Of a stretch of 64,000 nucleotides of DNA, positions 16,757 to 25,258 are shown piece after piece. Source of the stretch: Pontiellaceae bacterium B12219 (GTDB lineage: Bacteria > Verrucomicrobiota > Kiritimatiellia > Kiritimatiellales > Pontiellaceae). The notes under the pieces were generated by a model. The model saw only the letters and a list, made by a program, of their open reading frames with translations, had not been told where the DNA came from and did no database searches. The stretch spans positions 62,001 to 126,000 of the forward strand of contig JARNMJ010000001.1 in the NCBI GenBank assembly GCA_029432795.1, read 5' to 3'. The position numbers and the translations under genes are program-made. Position 1 is the stretch's first letter. Every line of letters begins with the position of its first letter.

Positions 16757-17829
16757 CGGGTTTCGACCTGCCGCATGAGGGCCTGAAAATCTTCATCGCT
16801 GCGAAGCGCATCGAATTCCTCTTCGTTCATCCATCCGAGTGCGCGTTTCGGGTCGGAGAGCTGTGAGGCGCGCTGAAAGGCGGCGATGGCCGCTTTATCG
16901 TTGCCGAGTTTCACTTCGACCTGCGCCAGCAGACGGAAGAGGGTGGCATCGTTTTTAATTTCCTGTGTCAGCAGACGCAGCTGCTCGCCGGCGAGTTCCC
17001 AGCTTCCGATCTTCGTGAGATACAGTGCGAAGCTGTGACGTGTTTCTGTATCGAGCGGCCGCAGGTCCAGAAACTGTTCAAAGAGATCAATGGCTTTGGT
17101 TTCCTGATTGGTTTTCCGGTAGAGCATGGCCAGATTGCGGATGGCTTCGGCGTATGCCGGTTTCAGCTCGATGGAGCGGAGCAGATATTCTTCTGCGCGA
17201 TCATGCTGCTGTGCTTCAATGCAGGCGGCTCCGAGATTGTTCAGTACATCATACGTTAAATCCGAATCGGATGCATTTTCCAGCAGGGCCAGGGCTTTGC
17301 CGAATTCTTTGAGTTTGAAATAGGACATGCCGAGGGGCACGCGTACTCCCTCGAGGTCGGGGAGGATTTCGAGTGCGTTTTCGTAGAATTCAGCTGCTTC
17401 GCCGAATTCGCCGATTTCCATAGCCTGTTCGGCAAGGATGACATTGAAGGCGGCCTTTTTCAGCCAGGCGGTGTCGAACGGCCGCTCGCCTTCTCCGTTC
17501 CATTGGGGATCGGCATAATTTCTTGAAAAATCGAGGACCCACTGCGATTCCGTCGGCAGGGAGTAGCGGGGAATATATTCCGTGGTAATCGGGGCCGGTG
17601 CTTCGCTCTGTTTCAGAATATCGATGTATTCGCGAACAACGAGATATACGAGGGAAACGGCTAATAAGAGAATCGTGAGCCCCATAATGAAACTGGAAAA
17701 CTGATGCCGCCGCTGTTCGCGCTTGCGCTCTTCGATAATTTCATTGGAAACCTGAGGGGTATAATCGTCACGACTGTTATGGTCCGTTGCGTAAATATCC
17801 TGTAGATGCTGGCGTTTCTGTGGTTCCAT
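16753..17829 (-). CDS. Membrane-anchored TPR protein
   Basis: A 358-residue protein starting at 17829 (MEPQKRQHLQDIY; AGGAACAG upstream). A ~50-residue cytoplasmic head is followed by one membrane span (FIMGLTILLLAVSLVYLVV, residues ~46-64). Several TPR-like repeats follow from residue ~130 to ~330 (for example AEYLLRSIELKPAYAEAIRNLAMLYRKTNQ). It is a scaffold-type protein with no catalytic motif and an unknown partner. An open frame continues upstream for 339 codons, but that part is antisense to aroC and is discounted. Confidence 0.8.
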   Translation of the reverse strand: MEPQKRQHLQDIYATDHNSRDDYTPQVSNEIIEERKREQRRHQFSSFIMGLTILLLAVSLVYLVVREYIDILKQSEAPAPITTEYIPRYSLPTESQWVLDFSRNYADPQWNGEGERPFDTAWLKKAAFNVILAEQAMEIGEFGEAAEFYENALEILPDLEGVRVPLGMSYFKLKEFGKALALLENASDSDLTYDVLNNLGAACIEAQQHDRAEEYLLRSIELKPAYAEAIRNLAMLYRKTNQETKAIDLFEQFLDLRPLDTETRHSFALYLTKIGSWELAGEQLRLLTQEIKNDATLFRLLAQVEVKLGNDKAAIAAFQRASQLSDPKRALGWMNEEEFDALRSDEDFQALMRQVETR

Positions 17830-18020
17830 AGTGCTGTTCCTGTATTTTGCGTAGAGGACCGGAATTCTCCACAATGCCCCGATTATTGCAAACCAAATAA
17901 GAGGCGAGCTGAATTTCGGGGCGCTTCCGGCGCGGACGAGATTTTCTTGGCTTTTTAGTCCAATCCGCCGTGGGTTAGTGCTATAAACACGGGTTTTAAA
18001 GCTGTTAGAAATCAGAGGAG

Positions 18021-18035
18021 TTCCAAACATTGGAA
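18021..18035. repeat. Dispersed palindrome TTCCAAACATTGGAA before aroC
   Basis: Perfect copy of TTCCAANNNTTGGAA, ending 22 bases before the aroC ATG and just 5' of its AAAGGA ribosome binding site. Confidence 0.88.
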
Positions 18036-18057
18036 GTCCCGGAACAAAGGAAAACCC

Positions 18058-19143
18058 ATGTCGAGTACGATCGGAACACTTTATAAAGTATCCACCTTTG
18101 GCGAATCGCACGGAAAAGCGGTTGGTGCCATTGTTGATGGCTGCCCCGCCAACCTGCAACTGAGCGAAGAGGATATTCAGCCGCAGCTGACCCGTCGCCG
18201 TCCGGGCCAGAGCGATATGACCACCCCGCGGGATGAAGCCGATAAAGTGATTATTCTTTCCGGCGTTGAAAACGGAAAAACGCTGGGCACACCCATTGGT
18301 CTGATGGTGAACAATAAGGATCAGCGCCCGCACGATTATGGTGAAATGAGCAATGTTCCGCGTCCTTCGCACGCCGATTTCACCTATCAGATGAAATATG
18401 GAAACCGTGCGGCGAGTGGCGGCGGGCGTTCGAGTGCGCGCGAAACGATCGGTCGTGTGGCTGCCGGTGCGATTGCTGAGAAGTGGCTGTTTGAACAGTT
18501 CGGTACCCGTATTATTTCCTGGGTAAGTTCCGTCGGCGAAATCGATGCCCGTGATATGAGCACCGAAGGGCTGACCCGCGAACAGATCGATTCCAACATT
18601 ATTCGGTGCCCGGATGAAGCCGCTGCAAAACGGATGATCGAATTGGTGAAAACCACTCGTGACCGCAAGGATTCCGTTGGCGGAGTGCTGAGCTGCGTGG
18701 TGGAGAATCTTCCGGTGGGGCTGGGCGAACCGGTTTTCGAACGGATGGAAGCCAAGCTGGGGCAGGCGATGCTCTCGATTCCGGCGACGAAAGGGTTTGA
18801 ACTCGGCTCCGGTTTTGCCGGTGCGCGGATGTTCGGTTCGCAGCATAATGATCCCTTTGAATTAAAGGCGGATGGACGTCTGGGCACCTCAACCAATTTC
18901 AGCGGGGGAGTGCAGGGCGGTATTTCAAACGGTGAACCGCTGGTTTTCCGTATTGCATTCAAGCCCCCGGCAACCATCGGTATGGCGCAGAATACCTCAA
19001 CATTTGAAGGCGAATCCACGGTGTTGGAGGCCAAAGGTCGTCATGATCCGTGTGTTGTGCCGCGTGCGGTTCCGATTGTTGAAACAATGACGGCGCTGGT
19101 TCTGATGGATTTTGTGCTGCGTCAGGCCTACCGGAATGCGTGA
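18058..19143 (+). CDS. aroC: Chorismate synthase
   Basis: A 361-residue FMNH2-dependent enzyme that converts EPSP to chorismate. All three family signatures are visible: [17 protein letters not shown] at residue ~16, the [16 protein letters not shown] region near 118, and [15 protein letters not shown] near the C-terminus. AAAGGA lies eight bases before the ATG. No other aro genes are adjacent. Confidence 0.96.
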   Translation: MSSTIGTLYKVSTFGESHGKAVGAIVDGCPANLQLSEEDIQPQLTRRRPGQSDMTTPRDEADKVIILSGVENGKTLGTPIGLMVNNKDQRPHDYGEMSNVPRPSHADFTYQMKYGNRAASGGGRSSARETIGRVAAGAIAEKWLFEQFGTRIISWVSSVGEIDARDMSTEGLTREQIDSNIIRCPDEAAAKRMIELVKTTRDRKDSVGGVLSCVVENLPVGLGEPVFERMEAKLGQAMLSIPATKGFELGSGFAGARMFGSQHNDPFELKADGRLGTSTNFSGGVQGGISNGEPLVFRIAFKPPATIGMAQNTSTFEGESTVLEAKGRHDPCVVPRAVPIVETMTALVLMDFVLRQAYRNA

Positions 19144-19200
19144 TGATTGAGTCGTGAAACGTGACTGCTCGGCAGATCACGCCTCACTTTGGTTGCATTT

Positions 19201-20475
19201 ATGAATGACTCCTTCAAGACTTCGGCATCACAGCCTCGATCCTTTCATGTGATGACCAAACCGATTGGTCCGCTGTGTAATCTCGATTGCCAATACTGTT
19301 TTTACCTGGAGAAAGAGAACCTTTTTCCGGCCGGTGAAAACTATAAAATGAGCGATGAGGTTCTGGAAACCTATATTCGGAAATACATCCAAAGTCAGCA
19401 CACGCCGGAGATCAGTTTTGCGTGGCAAGGGGGAGAGCCGACGCTTATGGGGCTCGATTTTTTCCGGAAGGTGGCTGCGTTGCAGCGGCGTCATGCCGGC
19501 GGTCGGCCGGTTCGTAATGCCTTTCAGACCAACGGAACGAATCTGGATGATGAGTGGTGCCGTTTTTTTGCGCGGGAAAAGTTTCTGGTCGGTCTGAGTC
19601 TGGATGGTCCTGAACATATTCATAATCGCTATCGGAAAGATAAGGGCGGGGTTGGTTCTTTTGAGCGCGTTTTCCAGGCATTGGAACTGCTTAAAAAATG
19701 GAAGGTTGAGTTTAACACACTCACGTGCGTGACTCGGCAGAGCCCGGACGAAGCGGTTGAGATTTATCGGTTTCTGAAAGAGCAGGGTGTGACCTTTATG
19801 CAGTTTATTCCGATTGTGGAACGGGCTGGTGATCGGGATGCGCATGCCATCGGATTGAATCTGGCGGTTCCGCCGGACCTGAAAGCTCTCGGACATTCGG
19901 ATACGATGATGCCCTGGGCGGTTTCTTCGGAGGGATTTGGACAATTTCTCTGTGCGGTTTTTGATGAATGGCTGAAGGAGGATGTCGGCCGCATTTTTGT
20001 GAATCTGTTTGATGTTGCGCTGGGGGCCTGGTGCGGGATGGATTCCGGCCTTTGCATTTTTTCAAAAGAGTGCGGCAAGGCCGTTGCCATGGAGCACGAC
20101 GGGGGCATCTATTCCTGCGACCACTATGTTTATCCCGACTATGCGCTGGGCAACATTATGGAAAGGTCGTTGGAGGAAATGCTGTATTCCGACCGGCAGC
20201 TGAAATTCGGGCGGGATAAAGCGGCGGCATTGCCGGGTTATTGCCGGGAATGCGAGTTTCTGTTTGCCTGCAATGGTGAATGTCCGAAACATCGTTTTAT
20301 GTATACACCTGATGGCGAGCCGGGATTGAACTATCTCTGTTCCGGGTATAAAACCTTTTTCAAGCACATCGATCCTGTTATGCGGGAAATGGCCGGGCTT
20401 GTCCAAAATGGACGTCCTGCGGCAGACATAATGAAGAACGCCGCAGGTGCGTCGGTTCCAACCGTTGGAAAATAA
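19201..20475 (+). CDS. Anaerobic sulfatase-maturating enzyme (radical SAM/SPASM)
   Basis: A 424-residue anSME-type enzyme. It converts a Cys or Ser of sulfatases to formylglycine in the cytoplasm without oxygen. The radical SAM cluster motif is CNLDCQYC (Cys26, Cys30, Cys33), followed by FAWQGGEPTLMGLDFF and LSLDGPEHIHNRYR. The C-terminal SPASM region has many cysteines: GLCIFSKECGKAVAMEHDG, YSCDHYVYPDYALGN and CRECEFLFACNGECPKHRF. Targets (sulfatases) are not in the window. The 3' end, encoding VPTVGK, coincides with a TTCCAA palindrome. Clustering with Tat genes suggests export-linked maturation. Confidence 0.92.
   Translation: MNDSFKTSASQPRSFHVMTKPIGPLCNLDCQYCFYLEKENLFPAGENYKMSDEVLETYIRKYIQSQHTPEISFAWQGGEPTLMGLDFFRKVAALQRRHAGGRPVRNAFQTNGTNLDDEWCRFFAREKFLVGLSLDGPEHIHNRYRKDKGGVGSFERVFQALELLKKWKVEFNTLTCVTRQSPDEAVEIYRFLKEQGVTFMQFIPIVERAGDRDAHAIGLNLAVPPDLKALGHSDTMMPWAVSSEGFGQFLCAVFDEWLKEDVGRIFVNLFDVALGAWCGMDSGLCIFSKECGKAVAMEHDGGIYSCDHYVYPDYALGNIMERSLEEMLYSDRQLKFGRDKAAALPGYCRECEFLFACNGECPKHRFMYTPDGEPGLNYLCSGYKTFFKHIDPVMREMAGLVQNGRPAADIMKNAAGASVPTVGK
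20456..20470. repeat. Dispersed palindrome TTCCAACCGTTGGAA at the maturase 3' end
   Basis: Perfect copy of TTCCAANNNTTGGAA that encodes the last residues of the sulfatase maturase and ends ten bases before the next ATG. Confidence 0.88.
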
Positions 20476-20479
20476 AACA

Positions 20480-21397
20480 ATGAGTGAAAAAGCAACAATC
20501 GAATCTGAGGAGCAGGCCGCGCCGATTCTCGTGAATGGCGAAGCGGTGTCTGATGGACTGATTCAGCAGGAATTGCAGCTGCTGCGCGAACGCTATGCGC
20601 AGGAAATGTCCTGGCAGGAAATGGACGAGCGGGCGGAAAAGATTGAATCCGATGCGCGCGAAAATGCGGTGGAGCGCGTATTGCTGATGCAGCAGGCCCG
20701 GAAGGAAATTGATTCTGTCCGGCCGGAGGAAATTGAAGCGCGTTTTTATGCCATGAAGGAGCAGCACGGCGGCGAAGAGGAATTTAATAAGCGGTTTGAA
20801 CTGACTGACGAGGATGTCAAAAGCATCAAAGCGGATATTGAGGACGGGATTCGGTTGGAAAAATATTTCGATCGGCTTTGCGTTACTGCCGTTCGACCGG
20901 TTGAAGCGGATTCCCGGACATATTATGAAGCGCATCCGGAAGAGTTTCGGGAGCCTGAAATGGTGCATGCGGCTCACATTGTGCAGCATCCTTCGCCGGA
21001 GCTTCCGGTGGAAAAGGTGTATGCTGATTTGCTGAATGTACGCGAGCGTCTGGCCAAGGGAGAGGATTTTGATGTCTTGGCGGCGGAACATTCCCACTGT
21101 TCCGATGGCAGTTATGATTTGGGATTCTTTGCGCGCGGACAGATGGTGCCTGCTTTTGAACGGGTGGCATTCAGCACAAACCCCGGTACCTTCAGTGATG
21201 TGTTTCAAACGGAGTTCGGCTATCATATTCTGCTGGTCCGCGAGCATAAACCGGAAACCATGCAGGCGTATGAAGATGTGCGCTATGATATTGAGAGTAT
21301 GCTTTTCGAAGCGCGGAAGAATGATGTAATCGGTGCCGTGGCGGATGAGTTGCGTGCGGCGGCGGATATTCAAAACCTGGTGATTGTGGAAGGCTGA
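20480..21397 (+). CDS. Parvulin-type peptidyl-prolyl isomerase
   Basis: A 305-residue protein. The N-terminal half is a SurA/trigger-factor-like helical chaperone region (ILVNGEAVSDGLIQQELQLLRERY). Residues ~160-265 are a parvulin domain (VHAAHIVQHPS, LAKGEDFDVLAAEHSHC, GSYDLGFFARGQMVPAFERVAF, FGYHILLVREHKPE). It lacks a signal peptide, so it probably acts in the cytoplasm on exported proteins, unlike SurA. It lies ten bases after the maturase palindrome and two bases before the TatB-like gene. Confidence 0.85.
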   Translation: MSEKATIESEEQAAPILVNGEAVSDGLIQQELQLLRERYAQEMSWQEMDERAEKIESDARENAVERVLLMQQARKEIDSVRPEEIEARFYAMKEQHGGEEEFNKRFELTDEDVKSIKADIEDGIRLEKYFDRLCVTAVRPVEADSRTYYEAHPEEFREPEMVHAAHIVQHPSPELPVEKVYADLLNVRERLAKGEDFDVLAAEHSHCSDGSYDLGFFARGQMVPAFERVAFSTNPGTFSDVFQTEFGYHILLVREHKPETMQAYEDVRYDIESMLFEARKNDVIGAVADELRAAADIQNLVIVEG

Positions 21398-21399
21398 TC

Positions 21400-21792
21400 A
21401 TGTTTAACTGTTGTTTTCAATTGGCTTTTATCGGCCCCGGCGGACCGGAATTTCTGGTCATCATGCTGGTACTGTTGCTGATGTTCGGTGCCAAGGATGC
21501 GCCGAAGATTTTCAGAAAAATTAATGAGCTTATGAATTCCGTGCGTTCAACCGCGGATAATTTTAAGCGCGAAATTATGTATAGCGATCTGACGAATGAA
21601 ACGCCTGTGTCCACAGATGACGATTGCGGGTATGATGATGAGGAGCGCGACTATTCGGATGAAACCTTCCATAACCTGGAAAAAGACCTGGGGGAGGGCG
21701 AACTCGGCAACGAAGCGGTAACGGAAGGTGATGAGCCGGGGGTGGACCCGGATAAATGCCCGGAAGAGGATGAAGATGCTCGAAAAGTTTAA
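21400..21792 (+). CDS. TatA/TatB-like translocase subunit with acidic tail
   Basis: A 130-residue protein. The Tat signature is near the N-terminus: FIGPGGPEFLVIMLVLLLMFGAKDAPKIFRKI, a short hydrophobic helix, FGAK hinge and amphipathic helix. The C-terminal ~70 residues are very acidic. The order here (this gene, tatC, short tatA) suggests the TatB role, although the TatB/TatA distinction cannot be made from sequence alone. It overlaps tatC by 17 bases. Confidence 0.8.
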   Translation: MFNCCFQLAFIGPGGPEFLVIMLVLLLMFGAKDAPKIFRKINELMNSVRSTADNFKREIMYSDLTNETPVSTDDDCGYDDEERDYSDETFHNLEKDLGEGELGNEAVTEGDEPGVDPDKCPEEDEDARKV

Positions 21793-22822
21793 GTCGCTTG
21801 CCGGTAAATTTCGTTACGACGACAGCGAGATGCCGTTTCTGGAGCATCTCGAAGAGTTTCGCAAAACGATAATCCGTGTTTTTGTGTCGCTTGTAATCGG
21901 CATGGTTGTCTGTCTGCCCTTTGCGGATCATGTGATTCGCATTCTGCGTGCACCGGCAGAGCCCTATATTGAAAAAAGTGCTGAGCAGGTGCTGAATAAA
22001 TCCTCGGTTCAGCTTCGGGTCGGAGCCGATGCCTTTTCAACGAATACGCTGATCCTTGCGGAAGATGGCCGGCCGTATTATCAGGTGGATGCCGATGTGA
22101 TTCTTCCGGATGCTGGAAAAAAATCGAAAACCGGCGTGATACGCTTGCAGTTTTCCGAACCTGCCGCGGCGATCAAAATGTGGCTGACGGTTACATTCTT
22201 CACCGGGTTGCTGCTCAGTCTGCCCTTCGTGGTCTTTTTTGTCGGACTGTTTGTGATGCCCGGTGTGCGCGAGGTGGAGCGCAAGCTGATGACCCGCATT
22301 GCCGTATTTTCCGGCGGACTTTTTCTGGTGGGCATTTATATGGGCTATCGCATCACCCTGCCGCTGGCGCTGGGGCTGATGTTGAAAATCGGCGGACAGC
22401 TCGGCGGGGAATCGATTTGGTTTTACAACAAATACATCGCCTTTGCGCTTCAGCTTCTGCTCGGATTCGGGGTCGCATTCCAGCTTCCGGTGGTGATTCT
22501 GATTCTAGGAAAAATGGGATTGGTTGCCTCCAAAGGGCTGCGTGCGGCCCGTCCTTACGTGGTGGTCGGTATTTTTGTGGTGGCCATGATTTTAACTCCG
22601 CCGGACGTTATGACCCAGGTTCTGATGGCGGTTCCCTTGATCTTGCTTTATGAGTTCTGTATATGGTTCCTTCATTTTACCGGAAACCGGGAGGTGCCGC
22701 AGAAGGCCGAGGAGCCGGAGGTGGAAGCTGAGCCGACCGCAGAAACGGAACCCGATGAAACATCCGTCTCCACTGATGAAGACGAAAATAAAAAGAATTC
22801 AACCGATTCAACCGAGGAATAG
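21776..22822 (+). CDS. tatC: Sec-independent translocase TatC
   Basis: A 348-residue polytopic protein. The start at 21776 has GAGG six bases upstream; an in-frame ATG at 21770 is also possible. Family features: [15 protein letters not shown] at residue ~20, a hydrophobic helix set, and the [20 protein letters not shown] and [28 protein letters not shown]-type C-terminal helices. A ~110-residue insert between helices 1 and 2 ([19 protein letters not shown]..) and a charged tail of ~45 residues make it longer than most TatC proteins (~250). The insert would be periplasmic. Confidence 0.92.
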   Translation: MLEKFKSLAGKFRYDDSEMPFLEHLEEFRKTIIRVFVSLVIGMVVCLPFADHVIRILRAPAEPYIEKSAEQVLNKSSVQLRVGADAFSTNTLILAEDGRPYYQVDADVILPDAGKKSKTGVIRLQFSEPAAAIKMWLTVTFFTGLLLSLPFVVFFVGLFVMPGVREVERKLMTRIAVFSGGLFLVGIYMGYRITLPLALGLMLKIGGQLGGESIWFYNKYIAFALQLLLGFGVAFQLPVVILILGKMGLVASKGLRAARPYVVVGIFVVAMILTPPDVMTQVLMAVPLILLYEFCIWFLHFTGNREVPQKAEEPEVEAEPTAETEPDETSVSTDEDENKKNSTDSTEE

Positions 22823-22826
22823 CATC

Positions 22827-23057
22827 ATGAATACATTGGCCATTGGAATGCCCGGCGGGCAGGAACTTTTAGTTATTCTCTTTATTGTACTGCTTTTGTT
22901 CGGCGCAAAAAAACTGCCTGAGCTTTCGCGGTCGCTGGGTAAGAGCCTTGGCGAATTCAAGAAGGGGCAGAAAGAAGGCGCGGAGCCGGATCAGCTCGAA
23001 GATGATGTGGAAAAGAAAGAAATTTTATCGGATGAAAACGGCAAAGATAAAGGGTAA
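22827..23057 (+). CDS. tatA: Sec-independent translocase TatA
   Basis: A 76-residue pore-forming subunit: [42 protein letters not shown], followed by an acidic tail. It begins four bases after the tatC stop. Together with the TatB-like and TatC proteins it makes a full system for exporting folded proteins. Confidence 0.9.
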   Translation: MNTLAIGMPGGQELLVILFIVLLLFGAKKLPELSRSLGKSLGEFKKGQKEGAEPDQLEDDVEKKEILSDENGKDKG

Positions 23058-23131
23058 TTCGTAACGGGTAATCCGTAGTTGCAGCACGGTTGTGCTGCTT
23101 ACGTATTACGCAATACGCATTACGTTTCCCT
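23058..23131 (+). repeat. TAATTCG/ATTACG repeat leader with a hairpin, before the CPBP gene
   Basis: The tatA-CPBP spacer consists of CGTAACGGGTAATCCGTA and ACGTATTACGCAATACG phrases around a perfect hairpin, GCAGCAC (23081-23087) with GTGCTGC (23092-23098). The repeat runs to within six bases of the next ATG and no ribosome binding site is seen. Confidence 0.65.
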
Positions 23132-23968
23132 ATGAGCGAACGGCAACATGAAGAAATGAGCCCTGAGGAAGAGCGGGAGAACAATAAGGCCATCATCGCC
23201 CATGTTCTCCCTTTTGCCATTTGGCTGACCATGATGGTCTGGTTTGATGGCTACAACGCCCGCACGATAGGGGGGCTGGTTCTGCTGGCTGTTTTCCGCC
23301 CATGGCGATGGTATCCGAAATTGAATTGGAAAAATATTCCCGCGGCCATCGGCGTTGGGCTGTTTATCTTTATCGTCTGGGTGGGGGTTGAGACTCCGAT
23401 TGTGCAGAAAAAGGCGCCCGCTGTAACGGAGTGGTACGACCGCCTGTTGGTGGACCCGTTCATGAAGCCGTTTAAAACGCGCGAACTTTTTGAAATTCCA
23501 CTGGCTGCTGAAACGCCTGAAATTCAGGAAGCCGTTTCGATGGGGATTGAGGTGGAGCGAACCCGGCTGCCCTACGAAGTGATCGAAGAGGGGGAACATG
23601 TCGGTCTGCATGAATATGATCCGAAAGTCACCGGTTGGATGGTCTTCTGGATTCATATGTTCGGAAGCACCGTGATGATTGCCATCATTGAAGAATTCTT
23701 TTACCGCGGTTTTTTATATCGATGGATGCAGGGCAGTCCCTTTTTCAAGATCGATGCGGGGAATCTGAATTGGCCGATGCTGCTGCTGATCTCGCTCTTT
23801 TTCAGTGTCTCCCATTATGAAGTGGGCGCGGCCATCATCTGCGGAATCAGCTATGGTCTGTTATACATTAAAACACGGGATATCTGGGCTGCAATCATCG
23901 CGCACGGCACGACAAATTTTGTGCTCGGTCTGTATGTTCTGAAGTATGGGCAGTATCACTTTTGGTAA
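23132..23968 (+). CDS. CPBP-family intramembrane metalloprotease (CAAX protease-like)
   Basis: A 278-residue membrane protein with an Abi/CAAX protease core: glutamate pair and arginine in AIIEEFFYRGFLYRW (residue ~185), histidine in SVSHYEVG, and HGTTN near the C-terminus. These are the predicted metal ligands. A long periplasmic loop lies between residues ~95 and 165. It resembles the CAAX protease-related proteins found near exosortase systems, but no exosortase is in the window. Substrate unknown. Confidence 0.85.
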   Translation: MSERQHEEMSPEEERENNKAIIAHVLPFAIWLTMMVWFDGYNARTIGGLVLLAVFRPWRWYPKLNWKNIPAAIGVGLFIFIVWVGVETPIVQKKAPAVTEWYDRLLVDPFMKPFKTRELFEIPLAAETPEIQEAVSMGIEVERTRLPYEVIEEGEHVGLHEYDPKVTGWMVFWIHMFGSTVMIAIIEEFFYRGFLYRWMQGSPFFKIDAGNLNWPMLLLISLFFSVSHYEVGAAIICGISYGLLYIKTRDIWAAIIAHGTTNFVLGLYVLKYGQYHFW

Positions 23969-24064
23969 GCGGACTTCCCGTCTTTGGAAAGATTGCACCT
24001 TTTGTCTAAAAACCGCTTGCAAAGGATAGGGGGCTCATCTATCTTCCTGCCTCACTTTTAGCGC

Positions 24065-24156
24065 GGAAAGATGACTGAGTGGCTGAAGGTGCTGGACTGC
24101 TAATCCGGTGTACTACTTACGTGGTACCGAGGGTTCGAATCCCTCTCTTTCCGCCA
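24065..24156 (+). tRNA. tRNA-Ser (GCU)
   Basis: A 92-base class II tRNA. The acceptor GGAAAGA (24065-24071) pairs with TCTTTCC (24146-24152), followed by G73 and an encoded CCA. The anticodon loop CTGCTAA gives GCU. A long variable arm (GGTGTACTACTTACGTGGTACC) is present, as expected for serine. Its last 19 bases recur at 24269-24287. Confidence 0.97.
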
Positions 24157-24162
24157 TTTTTT

Positions 24163-24203
24163 AAAGACGATCAGATTAACCTCTGGTCGTCTTTTTTTTT
24201 TGT
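24163..24203 (+). terminator. Rho-independent terminator after tRNA-Ser
   Basis: AAAGACGATCAG pairs with CTGGTCGTCTTT (12 bp with one G-U), followed by a run of ten or more T. Confidence 0.92.
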
Positions 24204-24268
24204 TTGAGAGATGAGCGCCCGATAAGAGTTTTCGAAGAACTGCCCAAAGGGTGAGGCGGAGCCTCATC

Positions 24269-24287
24269 AATCCCTCTCTTTCCACCA
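24269..24287 (+). repeat. Duplicated tRNA-Ser 3' end (att-like)
   Basis: AATCCCTCTCTTTCCACCA matches the last 19 bases of tRNA-Ser (24138-24156) at 18 of 19 positions, including CCA. Such direct repeats of tRNA 3' ends are typical cores of integrase attachment sites. No integrase gene is between the copies (112 bp apart), so only a scar remains. Confidence 0.7.
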
Positions 24288-24294
24288 ATTTACA

Positions 24295-24322
24295 ATAAAA
24301 GCCCCTTTTTGCGGGGTTTTTG
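24295..24322. terminator. Terminator-like hairpin
   Basis: AAAAGCCCC followed by TTTTTGC and GGGGTTTTT. The A and T runs on both sides make it plausible in either direction. Confidence 0.55.
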
Positions 24323-24613
24323 TTGGGTCCGGACGGTTTGTGTTCAAAGGAATCGTTCTGTCCCTCTGAAGTAAATATAAGTCCGAAGAAATCAGTTTGA
24401 TCGAATGCTGGAATGGGCCGTGCGGTTCGGAGAATAAAAATAACCAGGCAGGAGAGCAGAGATCGCTCAGACTCTCGCTGCCTGGCAGGAGGAGATGAGC
24501 CTGTTATAAAGCAGTAGACATGCCAACTCTGATCTGGTTTGAGAAAAGGCTTCTTTTTAGACCTTGTGCTGATAGACTCCGGCGCTTTCGTACACGACAA
24601 AAGGCGGGATGCT

Positions 24614-25123
24614 ATGGCTGGAACAATTGGAGCAATTTGGGGAGTTTTTGGACTGAGCATGATTCTCATACGTGGTTTTTTCAGCGTGTTGCCTCCGGTG
24701 ATTGATCTGCAGCATGAGACCTTGACTGGAATTCACTGGGTCGGGTTGGTGATCAGCCTTGTTTTTATGGGTTATGCTGAGGGTTATAAAGGTTTCCAGC
24801 TCAAGTTTTCGCCACGCGTTGCGGCCCGTGCCCTGTATCTGCGGGCGAACCCGACACCTCTTCGGATTATCTTCGCCCCGCTTTTCTGCATGGGATTTTT
24901 TCATGCAACGCGCAAAAGAAAGATCATCGCCTATGCGGTAACGACCATGGTCGTTTTGCTGATCGTCGGCGTTCGGGAGCTTCAGCACCCCTGGCGCGGT
25001 ATTGTGGATGTCGGTGTGCTGTTCGGTCTGGGCTGGGGCCTGATTTCGGTCTGGGTTTACTGCTTTAAGGCCTTTTTCGGGAAAGAAGCCTATACGGTTT
25101 CTCCTGAAACTCCTGAGTGCTGA
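24614..25123 (+). CDS. Hypothetical membrane protein
   Basis: Not recognised. 169 residues with four likely membrane helices: IGAIWGVFGLSMILIRGFF, HWVGLVISLVFMGYAEGY, IIAYAVTTMVVLLIVGV and IVDVGVLFGLGWGLISVWVYCF. A conserved-looking loop RANPTPLRIIFAPLFCMGFFHATRKRKI connects helices 2 and 3. The start at 24614 (MAGTIGAIWG) follows GGCGGG; an upstream in-frame ATG gives a poor N-terminus. It stands alone between the tRNA region and the helicase. Confidence 0.7.
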   Translation: MAGTIGAIWGVFGLSMILIRGFFSVLPPVIDLQHETLTGIHWVGLVISLVFMGYAEGYKGFQLKFSPRVAARALYLRANPTPLRIIFAPLFCMGFFHATRKRKIIAYAVTTMVVLLIVGVRELQHPWRGIVDVGVLFGLGWGLISVWVYCFKAFFGKEAYTVSPETPEC

Positions 25124-25258
25124 ACTTGACTCCGGTGGGCAGGTGCGATAGAACCGCCACCCTTCAAGGACAGCCAGACGGGCTGATTCCTCTTTTCTTC
25201 ACTCCACCGGCGGCGAGTTTTGAAAGTATGTATTCGCCGGTTTAGTTAGGAAAAACAG

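Larger units (their letters stand above)
24204..24613. other. 410-bp gene-free stretch with a duplicated tRNA end and a second terminator
   Basis: No credible gene. It holds a small perfect hairpin (TGAGGC/GCCTCA, 24252-24266), a 19-base copy of the tRNA-Ser 3' end (24269-24287), an A/T-flanked GCCCC/GGGG terminator-like hairpin (24295-24322) and about 250 bases with nothing recognised. It may be the scar of an element that once used the tRNA as attachment site (inference). Confidence 0.6.

Noticed and set aside
17830-18846. N-terminal extension of the TPR protein by 339 codons
   Set aside because: It lies antisense to aroC. The ATG at 17829 has a ribosome binding site and begins a sensible protein.
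20480-21397. Periplasmic SurA
   Set aside because: The parvulin domain is present but there is no signal peptide, so a SurA name was not given.
24100-24669. A 189-codon minus-strand frame across tRNA-Ser
   Set aside because: It runs antisense through the tRNA (giving ERDSNPRYHV-like text, a known artefact) and through terminators. No homology or ribosome binding site.
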